Origin: Vulcanimicrobiota bacterium
GTDB lineage: Bacteria; Vulcanimicrobiota; Vulcanimicrobiia; Vulcanimicrobiales; Vulcanimicrobiaceae
DNA length: 10,620 nt
Reading direction: 5' to 3'
NCBI GenBank assembly: GCA_019233415.1
Contig: JAFAMK010000234.1
Location: forward strand, 1 to 10,620
The notes beneath the pieces are model-generated. The model had not been told where the DNA came from and ran no database searches. It saw nothing but the letters and a program-made list of their open reading frames with translations. Positions 7,082 to 10,620 of the stretch are shown piece by piece. Made by a program: the position numbers and the translations under genes. Numbering within the stretch: position 1 is the stretch's first letter; every line of letters begins with the position of its first letter.

Positions 7082-7141
7082 GCTAGTCCTTGCCGAAATG
7101 AAATGCGACAGTATAGCTATTGGAATAGGATTGTATAGCTA
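7078..7141. promoter_or_regulatory. Three TATAGCTA boxes (operator-like direct repeats)
   Basis: TATAGCTA occurs at 7078-7085, 7112-7119 and 7134-7141, all in the same orientation, with start-to-start spacings of 34 and 22 bp, near three and two helical turns. Each contains the palindrome TAGCTA. Read on the minus strand they are TAGCTATA followed by AT, CT or CA, so each also makes a -10-like hexamer (TATAAT, TATACT, TATACA). Either tandem promoters or a regulator array fits. The strings TTTGAACG (minus strand, 7150-7143 and 7187-7180) form a second repeated element beside them. Confidence 0.45.
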
Positions 7142-7190
7142 GCGTTCAAAGCCTGTAACAAGGCGATAACGCACTATACCGTTCAAACGC

Positions 7191-7274
7191 TCAAATGCGA
7201 ACGCCGCGGGCGTGCGCAATCGCGTGCTGGCGGTCACGGACCAGCACGGTGAGCACCTGCTGGGTGTACAACAC
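7191..7274 (-). CDS. Possible 27-residue ORF after the hairpin (weak candidate)
   Basis: GTG at 7272-7274 to TGA at 7191-7193, encoding MLYTQQVLTVLVRDRQHAIA plus seven residues. A GGAGG (minus strand, 7286-7282) stands 7 nt before the GTG, but it lies in the 3' arm of the hairpin, so a structured RNA would hide it. Third positions are mostly G/C and second positions are not, as in genes here; however, the antisense strand is open in the register that mirrors these codons, so composition does not decide. It may be accidental. I recognise no family. Confidence 0.2.
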   Translation of the reverse strand: MLYTQQVLTVLVRDRQHAIAHARGVRI

Positions 7275-7275
7275 G

Positions 7276-7300
7276 AAAAAACCTCCGAGCATCGGAGGTT
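7276..7300 (-). terminator. Perfect hairpin plus T6, minus strand (intrinsic terminator or ribosome-site-masking hairpin)
   Basis: On the minus strand: AACCTCCGA (7300-7292), loop TGC, TCGGAGGTT (7288-7280), continuing into six T residues (7281-7276). A 9-bp perfect stem with a T-run is a textbook Rho-independent terminator for minus-strand transcription. The 3' arm also contains GGAGG placed 7 nt before a GTG (7274), so the structure could instead mask a ribosome site. The nearest annotated upstream gene on this strand, the SDR, ends 209 bp away, so the hairpin more likely ends a separate short transcript or an attenuated leader. Confidence 0.75.
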
Positions 7301-7329
7301 CATCAAAAACCGACGTGCCGGCGCTGCGG

Positions 7330-7422
7330 TCAGGTCAGCGCGATGCAACCTCCGAGAGAAACAAAAACGGAACGCGACGCGACGCGCCACGCGGGGATTT
7401 GACGAAGCAGCGATCGGTTCAA
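7330..7422 (-). CDS. Possible 30-residue leader peptide with strong Shine-Dalgarno, TTG start
   Basis: AGGAGG (minus strand, 7434-7429) is followed after 6 nt by TTG (7422-7420) and an open frame to TGA (7332-7330). The peptide is Arg-containing at first, then hydrophobic, with SVFVSLGGCIALT at its end, loosely like a lipobox (LGGC) but cut short. The same frame is open upstream to an ATG at 7485 (51 codons), but that ATG has no ribosome site. Third-position G/C is lower than in the neighbouring genes. The codons for Leu-Gly-Gly-Cys contain TCGGAGGTT (7355-7347), a copy of the hairpin's 3' arm. It may be a regulatory leader peptide or chance. Confidence 0.3.
   Translation of the reverse strand: MNRSLLRQIPAWRVASRSVFVSLGGCIALT
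7347..7355 (-). promoter_or_regulatory. Competing arm (possible antiterminator segment)
   Basis: The minus strand reads TCGGAGGTT here, identical to the 3' arm of the hairpin at 7288-7280. In RNA it could pair with AACCTCCGA (7300-7292) over 9 bp, with a 46-nt loop, and so prevent the terminator or masking hairpin. The 9-base match between two sites 67 nt apart is seen directly; the switching role is inference. Confidence 0.35.
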
Positions 7423-7469
7423 AGCGTTCCTCCTCTCTCCGGCATGCGCAATGATGCGGCCGGACACCG

Positions 7470-7499
7470 AGGTTACCATGAGCATCGGTGACGCGTCAA
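7470..7499 (-). promoter_or_regulatory. Weak promoter candidate for a short minus-strand leader transcript
   Basis: Minus strand: TTGACG (7499-7494), an 18-bp spacer ending in TGG, then TAACCT (7475-7470), an extended -10 of moderate quality. It starts 10 bp after the SDR stop codon (7509) and would drive RNA over 7463-7276. The inverted pair CACCGA (7465-7470) and TCGGTG (7485-7490) overlaps it and might instead be a weak SDR 3'-end hairpin. Confidence 0.25.
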
Positions 7500-7508
7500 C
7501 TCTGCGCG

Positions 7509-8306
7509 TCAGTGCGCGGCCCAACCGCCGTCGATCGAAATCGGTGCGCCGGTGATCGAGATCGCGAAGTCGCTGCACAAGAACGCGCACAGCGCGCCGA
7601 CTTCGGACGGCTCGATGAAACGCTTCGAGGGCATCGCGTCGAGGAACGCGCGCTCGAGCGCTTCGTCTTCGCTGATCCCGCCGCCGTACGACTGCACGAG
7701 CGCCGGCGCCTGACCGCGCACGAGATCGGTCATCACCGCGCCGGGGCAGATCGCATTCGCCGTGATGCCGACCGCCGCGCCCTCGACCGCGGTCGCCTTC
7801 GTCAACCCGACGACGCCGTGCTTCGACGCGACGTATGCGGCCTTGTACGGGCTTCCGATGAGGCCTTGGACGCTCGCGATGTTGACGATCCGACCGCGGC
7901 CGCGCGCGACGAAGTACTTCCACGCCGCCTTCGTCGCGTAGAAGACGCTGTCGAGGTCGATCGCGCGCACGGCCTGGTAGCGGTCGTCGGGAAACTCCGC
8001 GAGCGGGGCGACGAACTGGATTCCGGCGTTGTTGACGAGGTTGTCGAGGCCGTCGAAGTCGCTCGCCGCCGCGTCGACCATCGCGCGGATCGCGCCCGGA
8101 TCGCGCACGTCGCAGCCGTACGCGCGCGCCGTGACGCGGTAGGTCGCGGCGAGCGCGTGCGCCGTCTCCTCGGCGCCGTTCGCGTCCAGGTCGGCGACCG
8201 CGACCGCCGAACCGGCCCGCGCGAGCGCCTCGGCGCAGGCGCGCCCGATCCCGCGGGCCGCGCCCGTAACAAGACTCACCCGTCCGTGTAGATCGATCGA
8301 AAGCAA
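7509..8306 (-). CDS. bdhA: 3-hydroxybutyrate dehydrogenase-like short-chain dehydrogenase (SDR)
   Basis: A 265-residue classical SDR with an NAD(P)-binding Rossmann fold. Visible motifs: cofactor loop T14-G-x3-G-x-G (TGAARGIG), acidic D39 after the second strand, which favours NAD(H), NNAG at 92-95, catalytic S145, and Y158-x3-K162 (YVASK). The SPYKAAYVASKHGVVGLTK block, the ICPG loop and the C-terminal end DGGWAAH match D-3-hydroxybutyrate dehydrogenases, which interconvert 3-hydroxybutyrate and acetoacetate in ketone-body or polyhydroxybutyrate use. Other SDR substrates cannot be excluded. The start is taken as TTG at 8304-8306, because AGAGGAG (minus strand, 8321-8315) sits 8 nt upstream and the product then has the standard length; the longer open frame upstream is the shadow of the ABC ATPase gene. 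It is divergent from the ABC exporter across 33 bp. Confidence 0.85.
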   Translation of the reverse strand: MLSIDLHGRVSLVTGAARGIGRACAEALARAGSAVAVADLDANGAEETAHALAATYRVTARAYGCDVRDPGAIRAMVDAAASDFDGLDNLVNNAGIQFVAPLAEFPDDRYQAVRAIDLDSVFYATKAAWKYFVARGRGRIVNIASVQGLIGSPYKAAYVASKHGVVGLTKATAVEGAAVGITANAICPGAVMTDLVRGQAPALVQSYGGGISEDEALERAFLDAMPSKRFIEPSEVGALCAFLCSDFAISITGAPISIDGGWAAH

Positions 8307-8339
8307 GGTCGTCGCTCCTCTTGCGAAGGAGATCGCTCC
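8307..8339. promoter_or_regulatory. 33-bp divergent gap holding both ribosome sites
   Basis: Minus-strand AGAGGAG (8321-8315) serves the SDR with 8 nt to TTG. Plus-strand AAGGAG (8326-8331) serves the ABC ATPase with 8 nt to GTG. The two sites lie back to back 4 bp apart. No room is left for two promoters, so each promoter should lie inside the opposite gene and the 5' leaders would overlap as antisense RNA. Confidence 0.7.
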
Positions 8340-9248
8340 GTGAGCACCCTGGTCCTCTCGCACGTCGCCCGGTCGTTCGGGTCGGTCACCGCCGTGCGCG
8401 ACGTTTCGTTCACCGTCCCCGCCGGAACCACGTTCGGCCTGCTCGGCCCGAACGGCGCCGGCAAGACGACGACGATGCGGATCATCCTCGGCATCCTCGC
8501 CCCCGACACCGGGATCGTGCGCTGGGACGGCCAGCCGATCGACGTCCGGACGCGGCAGCGGTTCGGCTACCTCCCCGAGGAGCGGGGTCTCTACGGCAAG
8601 CTGAAGGTGCGCGACCAGATCGCGTATTTCGGCCGGCTCCACGGCGTCGCGCCGCCGAACGACGTCAAGCGCGCCGACGCGTGGATCGAGCGGCTCGGCC
8701 TGAACGAGTACGCCGACCGGCCGTGCGCCGAGCTGTCGAAGGGCAACCAGCAGAAAGTGCAGGTCGCGTGCGCCGCGCTCCACGAGCCCGCGCTGCTCGT
8801 CCTCGACGAGCCGTTCACCGGGCTCGACCCGGTCAACGCCGAGACGCTGCACGACGCGCTGCTCGACCTGCGCCGTGCCGGGACCGCGCTGATCCTCTCC
8901 ACGCACCAGCTCTGGCAGATCGAAGACCTGTGCGACACGTTCTGCGTGATCGCCGGCGGCGCGGTGCGTGCCTACGGCTCGCTCGCCGACCTGCGCGCGC
9001 AATGGGCGACGCGCGTGGTCGAGGTCGAGCCGCCGGCGCCGCCGCTGCGCGCGGTCCTCGAGGCGACCCCGCAGGCGCGGGCCGTCACCGAGAACGGCCG
9101 CGCGGTGCTGGCCTACGAAGTTCCGGCCGACACCGACACCGCCGGGCTGCTGCGCCGTCTCGTCGCGGCCGGCGACGTCACGCGCTTCGAGCGCGTCGAG
9201 CCGAGTCTCCAAGACATCTACATTCGCGCGATCGGAGCGGCCGCGTGA
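8340..9248 (+). CDS. ABC exporter ATP-binding protein, NatA/YhaQ type
   Basis: A 302-residue ATPase of an ABC-2-type exporter. The nucleotide-binding domain is complete: Walker A GPNGAGKT (36-43), a Q-loop replaced by LPEERGLYGKL (78-88) as in the NatA group, signature LSKGNQQ (132-138), Walker B LLVLDEP (152-158), D-loop GLDP (161-164) and H-loop His189. About 80 further residues resemble the DUF4162-type C-terminal domain of NatA-like ATPases. The start is GTG at 8340, 8 nt after AAGGAG. The gene ends with a GTGA overlap onto its membrane partner, so the two are translationally coupled. B. subtilis NatAB exports sodium; related pairs have been assigned other substrates, and the substrate here is not readable. 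It is divergent from the SDR gene. Confidence 0.93.
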   Translation: MSTLVLSHVARSFGSVTAVRDVSFTVPAGTTFGLLGPNGAGKTTTMRIILGILAPDTGIVRWDGQPIDVRTRQRFGYLPEERGLYGKLKVRDQIAYFGRLHGVAPPNDVKRADAWIERLGLNEYADRPCAELSKGNQQKVQVACAALHEPALLVLDEPFTGLDPVNAETLHDALLDLRRAGTALILSTHQLWQIEDLCDTFCVIAGGAVRAYGSLADLRAQWATRVVEVEPPAPPLRAVLEATPQARAVTENGRAVLAYEVPADTDTAGLLRRLVAAGDVTRFERVEPSLQDIYIRAIGAAA

Positions 9249-10474
9249 ACGTGCTCGCCGTCATCTACAACGCGGAGTTTTTGCGCCGCATCACCTCGCG
9301 CTCGTTCCTCGCCGGGACGGTGATCGGTGCGGTCGGGATCCTGCTGATCTCGGTCCTTCCGAACGTGCTCGGCAACCTCGGCGGCGACACGAAACGGATC
9401 GCGCTCGCCGGCGACCCGCTCGTAACCGCGACCGCGCGCACGCTGCTCGCGCGCGACTTCAAGATCGTCGCGGTGCTCCCCCCGCTCGCCGCGCCGCCGA
9501 CCACGGAGTTTCTCGACCAGAACGGGCGCGTCGGCGTGATCGCGGAGCTGTCGCGCGACGCGAAGGGGCTGCGCGTCGTCGCCTACGCGCGCGATCCGTC
9601 GCAGTTCCGCGGCACGTTCGCGCGCGACCTCGCGCCGCTGCAGATCGCGCTGGGGACAGGGCTGCCGGTCACCGCGGTGCGCGAGCACCTCACCGTTCCG
9701 GTCGAGGTGCGCGGCGTCGGCGGAAAGTTCGCCGACGAGTCGTCGGCCGTCGCGGCGAAGGGCGTCGCGTACCTGTTCGTCTTCCTGCTGTATCTCGCGA
9801 TCCTGCTCAACGCGCAGTCGATCATGGCGTCGGTCGCCGAGGAGAAGACGAGCCGCATCGCCGAGCTGCTCGTCGCCGCCGTCGATCCGGCGCAGCTGCT
9901 GACCGCGAAGGTCCTCGCCTCGGCGTCGACCGGCTTCATCCAGCTCGGCGTCTGGGTGCTGGTCGGCATTCTCTCGGGCCGCGAGGCGTCGACGATGTTC
10001 GCGCACAACGCTGCGGGCGCGGAGAGCCTCGCGAACGCGGTCGGGCCGCTCGCCGTCCCGCCCGGCGAAGTCCTCGGCTTCATCGCGTTCTTCTTCGTCG
10101 GCTTCCTGCAGTACGCGGTGCTCTACGCCGCCGCCGCGTCGCTGATCAACCGCACCGAGGACCTCGGCTCGGTCGCGATGCCGCTCGTCATCCCGGTCGT
10201 CGTGGGGTTCATCCTCGCGCAGATCGGGCTGAACTTCCCGAACGCGCCGTGGATGCAGTTCTTCTCGCAGGTCCCGCTGCTCTCGCCGTTCGTGATGTTC
10301 ACGCGGATCGCGGTCTCGAACGTCCCCGTCTGGCAAGTCGTGCTCTCGCTCGCGCTCGACGTGGTCGCCGCGTACGTGCTGGTCCGGCTCGCCGGAAAGG
10401 TGTACCGCGTCGGCCTGCTGCTCTACGGGCGCCCGCCGTCGTTTCGGCAGATCCTCGTGACGCTGCGCAGTTAG
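9245..10474 (+). CDS. ABC exporter membrane protein, NatB/YhaP type (ABC-2 family)
   Basis: A 409-residue permease of the ABC2_membrane_3 / NatB type. The layout is typical: a short cytoplasmic N-terminus (NVLAVIYNAEFLRRITSRSF), TM1 at about 20-40, an extracytoplasmic domain of about 130 residues (41-170), then five TM segments (about 173-192, 226-244, 275-300, 306-327, 362-382). The family motif EEKTSRIAELLVAAVDPAQL (199-218) lies in the loop after TM2 and probably contacts the ATPase. The start is GTG at 9245, overlapping the ATPase stop; GTG 9251 is a close alternative. It should form a homodimeric channel with the ATPase to export an ion, lipid or small molecule, as yet unknown. Its TAG shares bases with the TAA of the convergent downstream gene. 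Confidence 0.92.
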   Translation: MNVLAVIYNAEFLRRITSRSFLAGTVIGAVGILLISVLPNVLGNLGGDTKRIALAGDPLVTATARTLLARDFKIVAVLPPLAAPPTTEFLDQNGRVGVIAELSRDAKGLRVVAYARDPSQFRGTFARDLAPLQIALGTGLPVTAVREHLTVPVEVRGVGGKFADESSAVAAKGVAYLFVFLLYLAILLNAQSIMASVAEEKTSRIAELLVAAVDPAQLLTAKVLASASTGFIQLGVWVLVGILSGREASTMFAHNAAGAESLANAVGPLAVPPGEVLGFIAFFFVGFLQYAVLYAAAASLINRTEDLGSVAMPLVIPVVVGFILAQIGLNFPNAPWMQFFSQVPLLSPFVMFTRIAVSNVPVWQVVLSLALDVVAAYVLVRLAGKVYRVGLLLYGRPPSFRQILVTLRS

Positions 10475-10620
10475 ACCGCTTCGGCCGTTTCGAGCGCGAG
10501 CGTCAGCTCGCGCAGGAACGACGAGGCGTCCATTACGATTCCGAGCGTTTGGTGCGAGCCGCGGTCGGTCAGCTTCGTCACCGAGGCCGGATTGATGTCG
10601 ACGCAGACGGTCTTGCACGA
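10471..10620 (-). CDS. C-terminal end of a convergent gene, tentatively TIGR00300 (LOR/SDH, ornithine cyclodeaminase-like)
   Basis: Open from the window edge to TAA at 10473-10471, giving the last 49 residues; the start lies beyond 10620. The visible part reads CKTVCVDINPASVTKLTDRG, then SHQTLGIVMDASSFLRELTL and a short acidic end. The pattern VDINPxxVTKLxDRGS-Q-xGIVxD-xxFL resembles, from memory, the C-terminus of the TIGR00300 family, some members of which are archaeal-type ornithine cyclodeaminases; no search was possible. The stop overlaps that of the ABC permease by 3-4 bp, tail to tail, with no room for a terminator. Confidence 0.55.
   Translation of the reverse strand, partial: SCKTVCVDINPASVTKLTDRGSHQTLGIVMDASSFLRELTLALETAEAV

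Noticed and set aside
7139..7390. Minus-strand frame of 83 codons across the leader region
   Set aside because: It reads straight through the hairpin with T6, has no Shine-Dalgarno and a low-complexity Arg/Cys-rich product.
7465..7490. CACCGA/TCGGTG inverted repeat as a terminator for the SDR gene
   Set aside because: Only 6 bp with a 14-nt loop and no T-run; it overlaps the promoter candidate and is too weak to call.
7280..7490. A known riboswitch class in the leader region
   Set aside because: I could not match the stems and loops to any class I know (for example guanidine-II or c-di-GMP); a covariance-model search would be needed.
7195..7491. Plus-strand frames of 98 and 80 codons across the leader region
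   Set aside because: They run through the hairpin and A-run, have no ribosome site and no recognisable motif; compositional openness only.
8321..9244. Plus-strand open frame continuous with the ABC permease, extending far upstream of it
   Set aside because: The upstream part is the out-of-frame shadow of the ATPase gene; permease homology begins at the GTG at 9245.

Overview
The window is gene-dense, very GC-rich bacterial chromosomal DNA, with strong G/C preference at third codon positions and several GTG/TTG starts. Nothing in it fixes the taxon. The gene set (a non-lipoprotein peptide-binding protein, a DUF885 peptidase, a 7TM-GGDEF protein, a TPR-LuxR regulator, a NatAB-type exporter) would fit an under-sampled high-GC phylum such as Eremiobacterota/Vulcanimicrobiota, but that is a guess. 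I see no phage, transposase, CRISPR, rRNA or tRNA.

Layout. (i) 1-3946, plus strand: the 3' end of an unrecognised gene with an Arg/Gly-rich tail, a secreted SBP_bac_5 peptide-binding protein and a DUF885 zinc-peptidase-like protein. They are packed with a 4-bp gap and then a start/stop overlap, so probably form one peptide-uptake or degradation operon. A short repeat of a kind I recall as widely dispersed lies in the first codons of the DUF885 gene. (ii) 3918-5072, minus strand: a membrane diguanylate cyclase with a 7TMR-DISM-like membrane part, overlapping the DUF885 3' end by 29 bp. (iii) 5237-6811, plus strand: a TPR-like protein with a C-terminal LuxR-type HTH, divergent from the cyclase across a 164-bp A/T-richer gap.

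(iv) 6812-7508 looks empty by ordinary ORF length, but it is the most interesting part. On the minus strand it holds a 53-codon gene with a strong Shine-Dalgarno and a hydrophobic export-signal-like N-terminus. The rest of that protein is a 12-residue tandem repeat (YNGSGPPG[V/A]AAD) whose copies differ almost only at synonymous sites. Upstream are three TATAGCTA boxes, one overlapping a perfect TATAAT, and before them a leader-like stretch: a promoter-like pair, a possible leader peptide with a strong Shine-Dalgarno, a perfect hairpin plus T6, and a competing upstream copy of one hairpin arm.

(v) 7509-8306, minus strand: a 3-hydroxybutyrate-dehydrogenase-like SDR. It is divergent by only 33 bp from (vi) 8340-10474, plus strand: an ATP-binding protein and membrane protein of a NatA/NatB (YhaQ/YhaP)-type ABC exporter, joined by a GTGA overlap. 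(vii) 10471-10620, minus strand: the last 49 codons of a convergent gene, tentatively of the TIGR00300 (LOR/SDH, ornithine cyclodeaminase-like) family.
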